This document shows, in pieces, positions 26,079-35,828 of a DNA stretch of 64,000 bases. A program made the position numbers and the translations under genes. The first letter of the stretch is position 1. Each line of letters opens with the position of its first letter. The notes under the pieces were generated by a model. The model ran no database searches, was not told the origin of the DNA, and was given only the letters and a program-made list of their open reading frames with translations. This stretch comes from Oleidesulfovibrio alaskensis DSM 16109 (GTDB lineage: Bacteria; Desulfobacterota; Desulfovibrionia; Desulfovibrionales; Desulfovibrionaceae): contig NZ_AXWQ01000006.1 of assembly GCF_000482745.1 (NCBI RefSeq), positions 248,001-312,000 on the forward strand, written 5' to 3'.

Positions 26079-27164
26079 TCAGCGCCCGAGCATACCGGAA
26101 AAAAAGCGCTGCCATAGTGAGAGCTGAGCGCCATAGGAGTTTTGGCATGCGGTAACCAAGCCTCTTTCTTTGAATAAACAAGAAATTTCGCTATCTTCAT
26201 ACAATGCGACAATAAAAGCGGTCAACTCTTCCGGAGAAAACCCGGACGCCAGCAGCCCATTCACGCCGGACCGGATCAGGTGGCTCGCTTGCCCGACGGG
26301 GGTGGAAACAACGGGTACTCCTGTAGCCATGGATTCCAGCACCGCCTTGGGGCCGCCCTCTTCTCTGGAAGAAACCAGATAGGCGTCAAGAGCATGGTAA
26401 CACGCCGGCAATTCTTTAAAATTCTGTAAAAACAAATGGCGGTACGGAATGCCGAGCCTGTCCAGTTGCGCTTTGACGTATCCCCGTGCGGGTCCTGTCA
26501 GAAGCACCCATAACTCAGGAATTCTCTGTTTTGCCATTGCGAGTGTCTCGACCAGAATATCCGGTCCCTTGATTCTTTTCGGGACCAACCCGTCACCCCA
26601 GCCTACTCCGTCTTTTTGAAACGACCCCACCAGAAAAGCAGCTTCGGGGATGCCCAGCCGCTCTCTGGCCGCTGCGCGAAGCTCGTCAGTTACGGCAGTA
26701 AAAAGTTCAGTATCAATTCCGATCGGAATCATATGCAGCTTTTCTTCAGCCACACCTTGCTCCAGCAAAACTTCGCGGATACGCTGGTGGGTCACCTGAA
26801 TACGTGCAATTTTATGATGATATCGACGCAGGGAAGCCAGACATCGGTCGGCAATTTCATCACTGCCGGGATACCCGTGGTAATAGGCCATAGCCACCCT
26901 GTTCATGCCGTGGAGGTGCAGACCCGGCTGCAAAAGAAAGTACTTGCTTAAATAAAAAAGGGGCTGTCTGAACACACCGGCCCAGTGAGCGGTGCGCACG
27001 GGAAAATTCAGCCTTTGGCAGATCTTATGAACTTCTTCAACATCGCAGGCCAGCGACCATGCGTCTTTTTCAGAAACTATGGTCAGTTCGCTGAACGGCG
27101 CAGATGTTAATGAATAACGAATGTTGGCGCCCAGTTGCTTCAGCTTGGATTTAGCGCTCATCAT
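26079..27164 (-). CDS. GT4-type glycosyltransferase
   Basis: 361 aa from the first of two ATGs (27164), overlapping the end of the upstream methyltransferase gene by 14 bases. The acceptor half includes 'IAMAYYHGYPGS'-like sequence. The donor half carries 'GSFQKDGVGWGDGLVPKRIKG' and 'EEGGPKAVLESMATGVPVV', the GT4 E-x7-E pattern. The protein is soluble, possibly membrane-associated. There is no strong ribosome site, so expression probably depends on coupling with the preceding gene. Confidence 0.88.
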   Translation of the reverse strand: MMSAKSKLKQLGANIRYSLTSAPFSELTIVSEKDAWSLACDVEEVHKICQRLNFPVRTAHWAGVFRQPLFYLSKYFLLQPGLHLHGMNRVAMAYYHGYPGSDEIADRCLASLRRYHHKIARIQVTHQRIREVLLEQGVAEEKLHMIPIGIDTELFTAVTDELRAAARERLGIPEAAFLVGSFQKDGVGWGDGLVPKRIKGPDILVETLAMAKQRIPELWVLLTGPARGYVKAQLDRLGIPYRHLFLQNFKELPACYHALDAYLVSSREEGGPKAVLESMATGVPVVSTPVGQASHLIRSGVNGLLASGFSPEELTAFIVALYEDSEISCLFKERGLVTACQNSYGAQLSLWQRFFSGMLGR

Positions 27165-27894
27165 GCGGCCGACCGTCAAAAAGCTCCAGGCAATTGTGCC
27201 CCTGAGGCATTGAGCAAAGAGGAACCGCTTCACAAAACAGCTCGCCAAAGTGCAATGCAAGACTCTTACACTCCAGTCCGGCAGATGCAAGCTCTTCTAA
27301 AAACTCAGAAACATAATACTCTTTCTCGTGCGTCGGGTCCAACTTCCAGCTGACTCCCCTCTCCTTTTTAAAAACGGAAATCCAGTCACGAGAAAGAAGC
27401 GGAACGCGTATTAAAAAACGCGGTCCGGAATTCCAGTGAGTCGCAATGACAAGCTGCCGCAAAAAAGAAACCCTCTGGTCAATGTGCTCCAGAACATTCG
27501 ACAGCACAATCACATCCACAGGCTCTTCGCAGGCCCAGCGGGTTGCATCGGCCTGCACAAACCGGACGTTATCTTTCTTGAAGGGGTTCCTTTCAGCCCC
27601 CGCAATTTTAGCGGCGTCGATGTCAACAGCAGTCACCCGGCGAGCATACCGTGCCATGGCTCCGGCCAGTTCGCCTTTACCGCATCCTACATCCAGCACA
27701 TGTTCAGAACCGCCGATGCGCTTAGTGAACCATGAATGATACGCGGTGATCCGGTGCTTGGGGTGCTGCCCGGAAGATTCCCGTACAGCAAGGCGACTTG
27801 CATATGAGTAACACGCAGAATGCAGGCCCAAAAAGCAATCCAGCAGCAAGCCTCTGACGGCGGGAAAACGATCAAGCAGTTTGCCTAGTGACAT
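27151..27894 (-). CDS. Class I SAM-dependent methyltransferase
   Basis: 247 aa. The glycine-rich SAM motif 'HVLDVGCGKGEL' lies at about 65-76, with an acidic loop 'VTAVDIDAAKI' and 'VDVIVLSNVLEHIDQ' as in UbiE/COQ5-type enzymes. The 60-residue N-terminal segment is helical. It overlaps the genes on both sides (10 and 14 bases), fitting a tightly packed operon. Target sugar position unknown. Confidence 0.87.
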   Translation of the reverse strand: MSLGKLLDRFPAVRGLLLDCFLGLHSACYSYASRLAVRESSGQHPKHRITAYHSWFTKRIGGSEHVLDVGCGKGELAGAMARYARRVTAVDIDAAKIAGAERNPFKKDNVRFVQADATRWACEEPVDVIVLSNVLEHIDQRVSFLRQLVIATHWNSGPRFLIRVPLLSRDWISVFKKERGVSWKLDPTHEKEYYVSEFLEELASAGLECKSLALHFGELFCEAVPLCSMPQGHNCLELFDGRPHDER

Positions 27895-29390
27895 TCACTG
27901 ACTCCATGCGGGAAGGTCGAACCGAGTACTGTCCGCAAAGCGTCCTCCATATGTGCAGAGTCCGTTTCGTAAGGGGTGGTCTGTAACTGCGCAGTACAGC
28001 ACTGCAATATCCCCCTCACCAATGATTGTGCATCCGGGGTATAGGTCATCTCACCGCGCTCGATATATTCTTTATAGATATCCTGACCTATTGAAGAAGT
28101 GGTGAAGCCTTTTTTGCCGAAACAAAGCCCTTCCACAAGCAACGTGCTGACCGTGGCAACAACACAATCGGCCATACCTATGGCGTCAAAAACAGGCATC
28201 GAAGAGGCCTGCCGGACTTCACAGTTCGACAGCCCTCTATGCAACAGATGTTCTTCTATGGGATCGACAAATTCCGGAAGATTCTTTGTGGGGTGCAGGC
28301 GGAGCAGCCAGAAGACAGAGTCCGGGCTTTCCTGCAATGCATTCAGAATAACCTCTGGAAAGATTTCGCCTTCGGGATAGACTGCAACAAGAGCAATTTT
28401 TTTGCCTCTGGCTTTATCGCGTAATTCATCGAAGTTCGCTGAGAGCACAACGCCTTTTTTCTCTTTTATCTTTTTTAAAAATAAATTCCCACCGACAACG
28501 GGCTGATGCGGTGTGTGTCCGAACCACTTACGAATGACATCTGCATTAGTTTTATGCCAGACCCAGAAAAAATCAGGATACAAGTGATATCCATGCTGAT
28601 CAGTATGGTAATAAGTATACTGATAGTTATACACTCCCTGAAGCCCATGCTGATAATCAACAGAGGGTATTCCTGCAATTTTGCACGCCATGTTAAGTGC
28701 CATGGAGACTTCGTGGTATGTTCTTGTGTGGAAGACACATTTCACACCACTTGCAGTGAGTACATCAGCAAAAGCAGAGGCAAGCGTTTTTATTTTAAAA
28801 AAGTCATTGATGATGTCAAAAGGCGAAAGCGTGATACCAAAAAAGTTGTAAACATCATCCACCAGCTTGCGTACGGCTTTAGCTTCGCCACGGCTGATTC
28901 TGGCCAGCCGCACTTTTTGCAACCGGGTAAACTGGATACCGGGAAAAACCCTTTCCGCGGCAGCAGGGGGTATACCGGCTTCAGTTACCTTTACAGCCGA
29001 TATTGCGGCATCGCTGACACACTCACAAAAGGAATCGGGAAGCCGGGCGTATTTTCCACCCGGAGTGTCAAAGTAGGCAAAGCGGCTTGTATTAAAAAAA
29101 AGGATATCTGCATCTGGCGAGTCTGAAAAAACTACTCTGTAATTTGCCTTGAAGATTACACAAGAGGTCACAGAAAACATCAATTTGCGGATTTTTTTAC
29201 CAGCAGAGTCTTTGAGCACCGACTTGTTTTTGCGATAAACCGCGTCGTTGCGCGCGTATAGCTCAGAAAGAATTGCCGACCGGAACAAAAGCCATACAGA
29301 AATTCCGCCGACAGTTACAGCCTGCGGAGAGTAAGACTTTTCAAACTCATATACAGCCAGAAGATTTTTTTTAACAAACTGCAAGCCCAT
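27885..29390 (-). CDS. Large surface-carbohydrate glycosyltransferase-like protein (GT-B)
   Basis: 501 aa. No class is certain, but the C-terminal half has the pattern of capsule/CDP-glycerophosphotransferase-like GT-B enzymes: 'GIPSVDYQHGLQG', 'HTPHQPVVGGN', 'WLLRLHPTKNLP' and 'ADCVVATVSTLLVEGLCF'. The first 220 residues are less conserved, with 'DILFFNTSRFAY'. It is cytoplasmic with no clear signal. DNA here is A/T-richer than neighbouring regions, suggesting transfer. It is probably the enzyme adding the acidic sugar or polymer unit (inference). Confidence 0.7.
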   Translation of the reverse strand: MGLQFVKKNLLAVYEFEKSYSPQAVTVGGISVWLLFRSAILSELYARNDAVYRKNKSVLKDSAGKKIRKLMFSVTSCVIFKANYRVVFSDSPDADILFFNTSRFAYFDTPGGKYARLPDSFCECVSDAAISAVKVTEAGIPPAAAERVFPGIQFTRLQKVRLARISRGEAKAVRKLVDDVYNFFGITLSPFDIINDFFKIKTLASAFADVLTASGVKCVFHTRTYHEVSMALNMACKIAGIPSVDYQHGLQGVYNYQYTYYHTDQHGYHLYPDFFWVWHKTNADVIRKWFGHTPHQPVVGGNLFLKKIKEKKGVVLSANFDELRDKARGKKIALVAVYPEGEIFPEVILNALQESPDSVFWLLRLHPTKNLPEFVDPIEEHLLHRGLSNCEVRQASSMPVFDAIGMADCVVATVSTLLVEGLCFGKKGFTTSSIGQDIYKEYIERGEMTYTPDAQSLVRGILQCCTAQLQTTPYETDSAHMEDALRTVLGSTFPHGVSECH

Positions 29391-29403
29391 GCGTTACTCC
29401 GGC

Positions 29404-30123
29404 CTACTTTCTGGCTTCACCCACAAGAAACTCAAAATACTCTGCTCCGTTCTGATAAGTTCTGCCTACCCGTTCCAGCTTTTCAAGCGTCAGGCCCGCA
29501 CAACCCAGCTGCTCACGGATTGACGCATCTGAAAAGCGGAACGGATAATCTTGACCAAAAAAAGCTGCAATTTCAGGATTTTTCAGCCCGTCGAGAGTAT
29601 ATTCATCGATAAAATTATTCGGTCCCGGTTTTATATACGCATCGGATGCAGTGGAGGGAGTGTAAAAAAAGAAAATACCTCCGGGCTTAAGAACCCTACT
29701 GATACTGAGCAGGCACGTTTCAAATGCAGCAAGGGGGAGACAATTTGCTGAAAAGACATCAATGACAACATCAAAATAAGATTCTTCAAAAGGAAGATCC
29801 GTCATATCGCCGCAAAACAGTCGGGCCGAAACCCCTTTCGCCTGCAGAACATTGCGCCCGACAGCCAGACCCTCACTAGAAAGATCAATACCGTAAGTAT
29901 CAAACCCTTCCTGAGCCAGCATCCAAAGATTAGCGCACGAACCACAACCCAGTTCAAGAATACGTATACTTTGGCGTTCAAGACATGTTGTGGAATTCAA
30001 CCAATTACGTCCGATAAACCGGCACAACTCTTCATTCGGATATCTTCGCTGAGCTTTGACACCTTCTTTGCTATAGATATCATCATAAAAACAACATGTT
30101 CTGCTTTCTTTCACGTTACCCAT
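29404..30123 (-). CDS. Class I SAM-dependent methyltransferase
   Basis: 239 aa from the ATG at 30123, which has GGAG eight bases upstream. SAM motif 'ILELGCGSCANLW' at about 60-72, followed by 'TYGIDLSSEGLAVG' and 'FDVVIDVFSANCLPL'; 'VLKPGGIFFFYTPS' is the usual post-III motif. It may methylate the nonulosonic acid or another glycan residue. It sits between the large GT-like gene and the acyltransferase. Confidence 0.87.
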   Translation of the reverse strand: MGNVKESRTCCFYDDIYSKEGVKAQRRYPNEELCRFIGRNWLNSTTCLERQSIRILELGCGSCANLWMLAQEGFDTYGIDLSSEGLAVGRNVLQAKGVSARLFCGDMTDLPFEESYFDVVIDVFSANCLPLAAFETCLLSISRVLKPGGIFFFYTPSTASDAYIKPGPNNFIDEYTLDGLKNPEIAAFFGQDYPFRFSDASIREQLGCAGLTLEKLERVGRTYQNGAEYFEFLVGEARK

Positions 30124-30161
30124 AACACATCTCCACACCTGCATAGTTATGATCTAACAAG

Positions 30162-31127
30162 TCATATGACGCACTTGATACGAAACCGTGGTATAATATT
30201 TCCGCCAAAGCCCCGCTTAAACTCTCCGATATTAAATTCTTTCTCTGTAACCGTGCTTACTCCGCTAAAAAAAGTCTCCCCGATCTCAATAGATGCACAG
30301 CCAATTTGTTTCGCAAACAGTATGCCTTGCCACAATACTGCATGAGAAATCGGCTTGGGAAACAGTGACCTGTCATAAGCACCGACACCGTAATAACAGA
30401 CTTCATTGTTATGTAAGAACAACGCAGCTCCTACAAGATCATGTGAGATACGCGCCCGGACTACAAACGCAAATCCAGCGGCAACCATTTCACAATGCCT
30501 TTTCCACGTATCAATAGAGCGTGTTTCCCTCTTCGACTCACGAATGTGCAGCAGCCTGAATTCGTTGAACTCGTCCCATGAAACATTCCCTGAATGAAGC
30601 AAATCAATATCCATCGTGCGATTCCCTTTATGAATCATCGATTTATATCGTTTGCGAACTTCTGAAAAAAGACTTTCCACACTACGTTTTCCGTCAATAA
30701 CAACATTAAAACTGGTATCAATGCCTGCACCATTGCGAAGCATACTTTGTGCTATTTTGGGAAACTGACTGTCACAAACAAGATGATCAGCAGAATAGCC
30801 CGCGTAATCATTCATCAGATGGGAAAAATGTTTTTCCATCATCGCATCAGCGGCGCGCTGAACATCAATCGAACCAGTTACAAAGACAGTTATAAAAGGA
30901 ATTCCGAACGCATCAATCGTTCTTTGATCATCAGGACCATGCCCCGCACTGATAATACATTTTGCAACAAGCGTATCCGCATCAAAAACACCAAAACTCA
31001 GATCTGTAAAATCCCAATCACACAATCGCACTTTTCTATATTGCAGGTTAACAGGAAGGTATACAGGCGATGGCAGGCTGCTGCTGTTCGCGATGTCTAA
31101 AGAATCAAGCGGGCATATTTTCAACAA
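30162..31127 (-). CDS. GNAT/FemAB-like acyltransferase
   Basis: 321 aa. Two GNAT-like halves are suggested. The second holds 'VRKRYKSMIHKGNRTM' and 'FAFVVRARISHDLVGAALFLHNNEVCYYGVGAYD', then 'HAVLWQGILFAKQIGC', as in FemAB/BioF2-type proteins that transfer acyl or aminoacyl groups. A canonical single-domain PseH was not found in this cluster, so this protein may supply the N-acylation step of the nonulosonate pathway or modify the finished sugar (inference). Confidence 0.7.
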   Translation of the reverse strand: MLKICPLDSLDIANSSSLPSPVYLPVNLQYRKVRLCDWDFTDLSFGVFDADTLVAKCIISAGHGPDDQRTIDAFGIPFITVFVTGSIDVQRAADAMMEKHFSHLMNDYAGYSADHLVCDSQFPKIAQSMLRNGAGIDTSFNVVIDGKRSVESLFSEVRKRYKSMIHKGNRTMDIDLLHSGNVSWDEFNEFRLLHIRESKRETRSIDTWKRHCEMVAAGFAFVVRARISHDLVGAALFLHNNEVCYYGVGAYDRSLFPKPISHAVLWQGILFAKQIGCASIEIGETFFSGVSTVTEKEFNIGEFKRGFGGNIIPRFRIKCVI

Positions 31128-31150
31128 GACAAAATCCTCTCTCTACATCT

Positions 31151-32950
31151 TCATATTTCATCAAGCCATTCTTTGTACTGTGGCAAAACAACGTCAGGCA
31201 CGCCGGACAGCCGCACCTCGCCACCATCAAGCCAGTAAAGATAATCACAGCCTTCAACAGTTGAAAGCCTGTGGGCAATCACCACGAGTGTTGCAGTATC
31301 ACGAAGTGAAAGAATTGTTTTTTGAATAGCCTGTTCTGCAGCTGAATCAAGAGCACTAGTTGCTTCATCAAAAATAATAAGCTGAGGATTTTTATATAAC
31401 GCTCTGGCGATAGCAACTCTCTGCTTTTGCCCTCCCGAAAGCCTTACCCCCCGTTCGCCAAGAACGGTATCAATTCCATTTTCAAGCTCATCCACAAAAT
31501 TAATAGATGCCATTTCGCAGCACTTCAGAACATGTTCTCTATCTATTTTTTTTCCATAATCACCAAAGGCAATATTCTCAGCAAGAGTTGCATCGAGAAG
31601 GTATGTCGTTTGGGGGACATACCCTATTGCAGACGACCAGCACCCCCCACTGCGGGGCGCATATTCCTTACCATCAATTAAAAAATTCCCGGATGCAGGT
31701 CGCATCAAACCTGTTAATATACCGACAAGAGTGCTTTTGCCTGCGCCGGACCTGCCTATGAAACCAATCATAGACCCGCGTTGTATGGTGGCCGACAATT
31801 TTTTTAACGCGTCTTCTTTGGCACCTTCATACCGAAAAGTAACATGCTGCAGTTCCAAAAAGTTGAAGTTCTCCAATCCGCAACTTTCAGGTAAATCCTG
31901 TGGTTCGTCAGATGGAAGATACCCACCAAGCGTTGTTACATAAGGTGTATAAATCTGGATGCTGCCCATAGCGGCTGCAATTTTATTCAGGGCCGGCAAC
32001 AAACGCCATGAAACGCCGGCAAGCAATGATATGGACAGAACAAGCTCATCTAACGGATAGCCAAGAGACATCAGAAAAATATGCGAAACCAGAAGCATCC
32101 CCATTCCGATAACCTCAAGCGCATAAGCCGGTACGGTTGAAAACATTTGTGCGCTTGCTTGACGCTTAGGCTTGTCTTTAGATTTTTCTTTGAACTCTGA
32201 AAGGAAGGGCTGCTGCTGTTTATAGATAGTCACTTCCAAAATTCCCTGCAGAGCCGAAAGTGTTGTCCTGGCGATATTACGGTCAATATTTGCCACCAGT
32301 GAACTTGCCTGTCTGATTCGCCTCCTGACACATCGGACAGCCAGCCCCCCAACCAGGGCTGTAAAAGCAAAAACAATCACAGCAGAAACTGGACTGACAG
32401 CCAGTGAGGTGGCAAGCAGGAGAAGTACGGTAGCCCCCGAAATTGCAACTGTCAGCAAGGCCATAAAATACCCGCTGACCATGTTTGCCCATCCGAGTTC
32501 TGTATGCAGCTCGGCAGTATTTTTTTTGATATGCCAAGAATAAGGTTTTGTTAAAAATTCAGAAAACACTGCGCAGGCCACATCACGCCCGCAGTGCTGC
32601 GAAACAAAGGACTGTCCCCAGACTGTAGCACACGCGATCAGACTCTTGAACGCGACTGAAGCCACAATCAAAACAAGACACAACGCGAGCATCTTGGCGG
32701 GCTGATGTGTCAGGCTGTCAAGATAAGGCCACAGCAAAGCCAACTTTGAAAATAATACGCTTGAATGAACGGTCTGCGGCGAGGCAAGGATAAGTCCCAA
32801 AAGGGATACGGCTCCGGCTGCCGCGGCCTCGCTAATTGAAGAAAACAAGGACGCGGCGACAAGCAAGCCCATCCTTTTTTTGGTCCGAGGCTGCAGAACG
32901 CGCCAAAACCCCACAACGGCCTGCGGAAGGAGAACGGGCCCGGTACTCAT
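31151..32950 (-). CDS. ABC exporter half-transporter (MsbA/PglK-like glycan flippase candidate)
   Basis: 599 aa. Six membrane helices (about 25-330) are fused to an ATPase domain with Walker A 'GRSGAGKST', Q-loop 'GYVPQTTYLLD', signature 'LSGGQKQR', Walker B 'LIIFDEAT' and switch His in 'VIAHRLS'. It works as a homodimer. Within a glycan cluster it is a good candidate for flipping a lipid-linked oligosaccharide. Its start overlaps the PseI-like gene stop by four bases. Confidence 0.9.
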   Translation of the reverse strand: MSTGPVLLPQAVVGFWRVLQPRTKKRMGLLVAASLFSSISEAAAAGAVSLLGLILASPQTVHSSVLFSKLALLWPYLDSLTHQPAKMLALCLVLIVASVAFKSLIACATVWGQSFVSQHCGRDVACAVFSEFLTKPYSWHIKKNTAELHTELGWANMVSGYFMALLTVAISGATVLLLLATSLAVSPVSAVIVFAFTALVGGLAVRCVRRRIRQASSLVANIDRNIARTTLSALQGILEVTIYKQQQPFLSEFKEKSKDKPKRQASAQMFSTVPAYALEVIGMGMLLVSHIFLMSLGYPLDELVLSISLLAGVSWRLLPALNKIAAAMGSIQIYTPYVTTLGGYLPSDEPQDLPESCGLENFNFLELQHVTFRYEGAKEDALKKLSATIQRGSMIGFIGRSGAGKSTLVGILTGLMRPASGNFLIDGKEYAPRSGGCWSSAIGYVPQTTYLLDATLAENIAFGDYGKKIDREHVLKCCEMASINFVDELENGIDTVLGERGVRLSGGQKQRVAIARALYKNPQLIIFDEATSALDSAAEQAIQKTILSLRDTATLVVIAHRLSTVEGCDYLYWLDGGEVRLSGVPDVVLPQYKEWLDEI

Positions 32951-34002
32951 TTTCGCACAATAGCCCAGGAAAGAGGTGTGCCGGCTGCCACATCACCAAT
33001 GCAGGCACAGCCTAAAATTTCGTTGTAGTGGCGGGGATGCAGCCCATGGGCGGGGCGTACACTGCGGACGTTTGATGTGGTAAATTTTTCGCCGGCACGA
33101 ATGTCTTCGACAACAAAAAGCGAACGCCTCAATGCCACGTTTTCCTTTTGTTTTTCAGTCAGTTCATAACTGACGCACCCGAGTGCTTTTTCCACTGTAC
33201 GAATATCTGTCACCATTCGCCTGAACTCGTCCGGCTCCATGGAAAAACCCGAGTCAGGACCACCGTCTGCCCGTGACAGCGTCAAGTGTTTTTCAACGAT
33301 CCTCGCTCCAAGGCTGACTGCCGCAATCGCAACTGCACTGCCCAAGGTATGATCAGACAACCCCGCAATACACCCGAATGTCTGAGACAGATGAGGGATG
33401 GTCAGCAGATTCGCCTCTTCGGGCGGTGCCGGGTAGGCTGAAGTGCATTTAAGCAAAGCCAGCTCGGAACAGCCGGCGCTGCGCAATGCCCCGACAGCTT
33501 CGTCAATTTCCGCCAGAGTTCCCATTCCCGTGGACATAATTACAGGTTTTTTCGTACCGGCAATTTTGCGCAACAACGGGATATCCACAAGCTCAAAGCT
33601 GGCGACTTTATGACACGGAACGTTCAGCCCCTCCAGAAAGTCCACAGCCGTCTCATCAAAAGGAGTGGAAAAGCAGTCCATCCCCAGATCGTTGGCAAGA
33701 GCCATCAGACGCGGCTGCCACTCCCACGGAGTATACGCCTCCTGATACAGATCATACAGTGTTCTTCCAGACCAAGCTGTTCCTTTCACTAAAAATGTTG
33801 GGCTACTACCATTAAAAGTCAGAGTATCAGCAGTGTATGTCTGCATTTTTATTGCATCAGCACCTGCATCGGCAGCGGCCCGGACTATTGCCTCGGCACG
33901 CTCAATGTTCTGATTATGATTTGCCGACATCTCTGCTATTATATATGTCTTCTGTACACCTGATACAGGATCAGAAAACAATTTAAAAACATCATCCTGC
34001 AT
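32947..34002 (-). CDS. pseI: Pseudaminic acid synthase-like NeuB-family enzyme
   Basis: 351 aa. A NeuB TIM barrel ('YIIAEMSANHNQNIERAE', 'AGADAIKMQTYTADTLT', 'FSTPFDETAVDFLE', 'LLKCTSAYPAPPEEAN', 'GLSDHTLG') is followed by a C-terminal SAF domain ('RRSLFVVEDIRAGEKFT'). The 'AEMSANHNQ' start is characteristic of PseI, which condenses a 2,4-diacetamido hexose with phosphoenolpyruvate. It is one of two NeuB-family synthases in this cluster, which is unusual. It is coupled to the ABC exporter gene. Confidence 0.9.
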   Translation of the reverse strand: MQDDVFKLFSDPVSGVQKTYIIAEMSANHNQNIERAEAIVRAAADAGADAIKMQTYTADTLTFNGSSPTFLVKGTAWSGRTLYDLYQEAYTPWEWQPRLMALANDLGMDCFSTPFDETAVDFLEGLNVPCHKVASFELVDIPLLRKIAGTKKPVIMSTGMGTLAEIDEAVGALRSAGCSELALLKCTSAYPAPPEEANLLTIPHLSQTFGCIAGLSDHTLGSAVAIAAVSLGARIVEKHLTLSRADGGPDSGFSMEPDEFRRMVTDIRTVEKALGCVSYELTEKQKENVALRRSLFVVEDIRAGEKFTTSNVRSVRPAHGLHPRHYNEILGCACIGDVAAGTPLSWAIVRK

Positions 34003-34031
34003 AATTTATGCACTATTCTCCAGAACAGACA

Positions 34032-34982
34032 TTACAGAGGCTTCAGACATGGATATGCCTCTCCAAAAGTGCGCACGCCTACTGCTTCCACATATTTCTG
34101 CACATAGTGAATTTTCTTCCCGCACAGAGCATCAACCCACCATACGGCATCATCAAATCCGATTTTTTTACGGAACATTACGGTACTTGAAACGCGGGGA
34201 TTAACTTCGAAAGGATAAAAAACAGAACCCACTCGTCTGCTTTGAATATTCAGGCAGCCCAGAAAGGGAGTCCGCTTTGCTATCATGACGGCCATCTCGT
34301 GCAAAAAGGGAGAATCCACCAACTCAACAACATGTGAAAATCCACCGGGATGCAACTTTCTTTTCAGAGTGACGGAGTAAACGCTTTCTCCGTCAGAAAA
34401 AACGCCCGTCGTATATTCTTCCTCAGCGGTTCCTATATGTTCCTGTGCAATAAGCCCCCCGTCATCTTTCGCCTTAAGATATGCGAGGTCAGTTTCATCC
34501 CTGGCTACACGGTACGACTTACTCCCACAGCCGGAATCTCCCTTTACAACGACCGGCAACCCCCACTCTCCTTCATACAGAGCAAGCGGCATTGTTCGCG
34601 GAGCGTTGAAACCGAGCTCCTGAAAAAAATTAGCGGTATTCAGTTTGCTTAAAAAAATGTCGAGCAATACCGGAGGAAGGACGGCAAGAGGGACTCCGGA
34701 ACCAGCGCCGACGGATTTTTTACCTTTAGCAACCAAAATTTCTTTTTCTGAAACAGGAAGCACCGCAACCGGAGCATGCTTCTCACATAGGGTTTCAAGC
34801 TGCGTCCAATACTCCGGCGCACCTGCCGGCGGCAGTATCTCGAATTCTGTTAAAATATCGAACACGGGAGTGAGCGGAGACATGTCTGTGCCGACAACGG
34901 AGAACCCCCCCGCCACAAGCGAGCGAACGACGGATGCACCAACATCACCACCTACAGCGGTTACAATAACCTTATTGCTCAT
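34032..34982 (-). CDS. ATP-grasp ligase, PylC/carbamoyl-phosphate-synthase-like
   Basis: 316 aa. The N-terminal Rossmann-like preATP domain 'VIVTAVGGDVGASVVRSL' precedes an ATP-grasp fold with 'GLPVVVKGDSGCGSKSY' and the metal-binding 'FYPFEVNPRVSSTVMF'. Such enzymes join a carboxylate to an amine or thiol using ATP. In this cluster it may attach an amino acid or carboxylate to the sugar. Its stop leaves a 29-base gap to pseI, and its start overlaps the phosphoesterase gene (ATGA). Confidence 0.8.
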   Translation of the reverse strand: MSNKVIVTAVGGDVGASVVRSLVAGGFSVVGTDMSPLTPVFDILTEFEILPPAGAPEYWTQLETLCEKHAPVAVLPVSEKEILVAKGKKSVGAGSGVPLAVLPPVLLDIFLSKLNTANFFQELGFNAPRTMPLALYEGEWGLPVVVKGDSGCGSKSYRVARDETDLAYLKAKDDGGLIAQEHIGTAEEEYTTGVFSDGESVYSVTLKRKLHPGGFSHVVELVDSPFLHEMAVMIAKRTPFLGCLNIQSRRVGSVFYPFEVNPRVSSTVMFRKKIGFDDAVWWVDALCGKKIHYVQKYVEAVGVRTFGEAYPCLKPL

Positions 34983-35674
34983 AGCGGGTGCCTCTCAAGA
35001 ACGTCTGTTAAATAATCTGGGCAAGGCTGCGACTTCAACCCGGCAAGCAACGCGGTTTTGTCGTACTCCACATACCTCAGGGTAAAACTCCTCAATTCAG
35101 AGTCCACAACAGCGTATGTTGGCATCCCTCCCTTCCTTGGCTGCCCCAGCGAGCCGGGATTGCAGAACATGACTCCATCGTTCAACCGGCACATCGGATA
35201 GTGCGTGTGCCCCAGAAAAACAAATGGCGGTAACGTGGCACCGGAAGGAAGCTCGGAATCAGGATAGACATACCCGGTCAACGGTGCCGAAGGGCTGCCG
35301 TGACAACACAGCAACCCGGCATCGCTATCCTCATACTGTTCAGGAAGGCGCTTAATAAATTCATAAAGCAACTTCAGCCTGTCATCACCGCAATCAAGAA
35401 GCAGTTCCAACGCCGGCCCATACTTCATGGTATATTCGGAAGGTATGTAACCGGCTTCATAAAAGCCAACAAAATCCCTGTCGTGGTTGCCGGCAACTCC
35501 CACGAATTGCGGAAGCTCAAGCAACATTTCCCAGACGTCCAATGCCCCCCAATAGTAGCCGACAAGATCGCCCAGAAAAATATATCTGTCAGCCGCTTCA
35601 CGCTGCAGACAAGGCAGCGCGGCCTGCATGGCATACTCATTTCCGTGAATGTCTGAGAACACACATATGCGCAT
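34979..35674 (-). CDS. Calcineurin-like metallophosphoesterase
   Basis: 231 aa. All five metal-binding blocks are visible: 'DIHGN', 'GDLVGYY', 'GNHDRD', 'CCHGSP' and 'GHTHYP'. It belongs to the YfcE/MPE group. It could remove a phosphate from a nonulosonate-phosphate or recycle nucleotide by-products. It is translationally coupled to the ATP-grasp gene. A 154-base gap separates it from the upstream SDR gene, where nothing else is seen. Confidence 0.9.
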   Translation of the reverse strand: MRICVFSDIHGNEYAMQAALPCLQREAADRYIFLGDLVGYYWGALDVWEMLLELPQFVGVAGNHDRDFVGFYEAGYIPSEYTMKYGPALELLLDCGDDRLKLLYEFIKRLPEQYEDSDAGLLCCHGSPSAPLTGYVYPDSELPSGATLPPFVFLGHTHYPMCRLNDGVMFCNPGSLGQPRKGGMPTYAVVDSELRSFTLRYVEYDKTALLAGLKSQPCPDYLTDVLERHPL

Positions 35675-35828
35675 AAGAAACCTATCTCACCCAACCGGAG
35701 CAAGCCCCCTGAACAGACCGATTGCCACGCTCCGGATATTCCCTGCAGTGACGCAAGATCTCTGCACAGGCATCAACGTAAAACAACGCTCCAGCTTGTT
35801 ACGACCGTTTAGGCGGAGTCATTTTATT

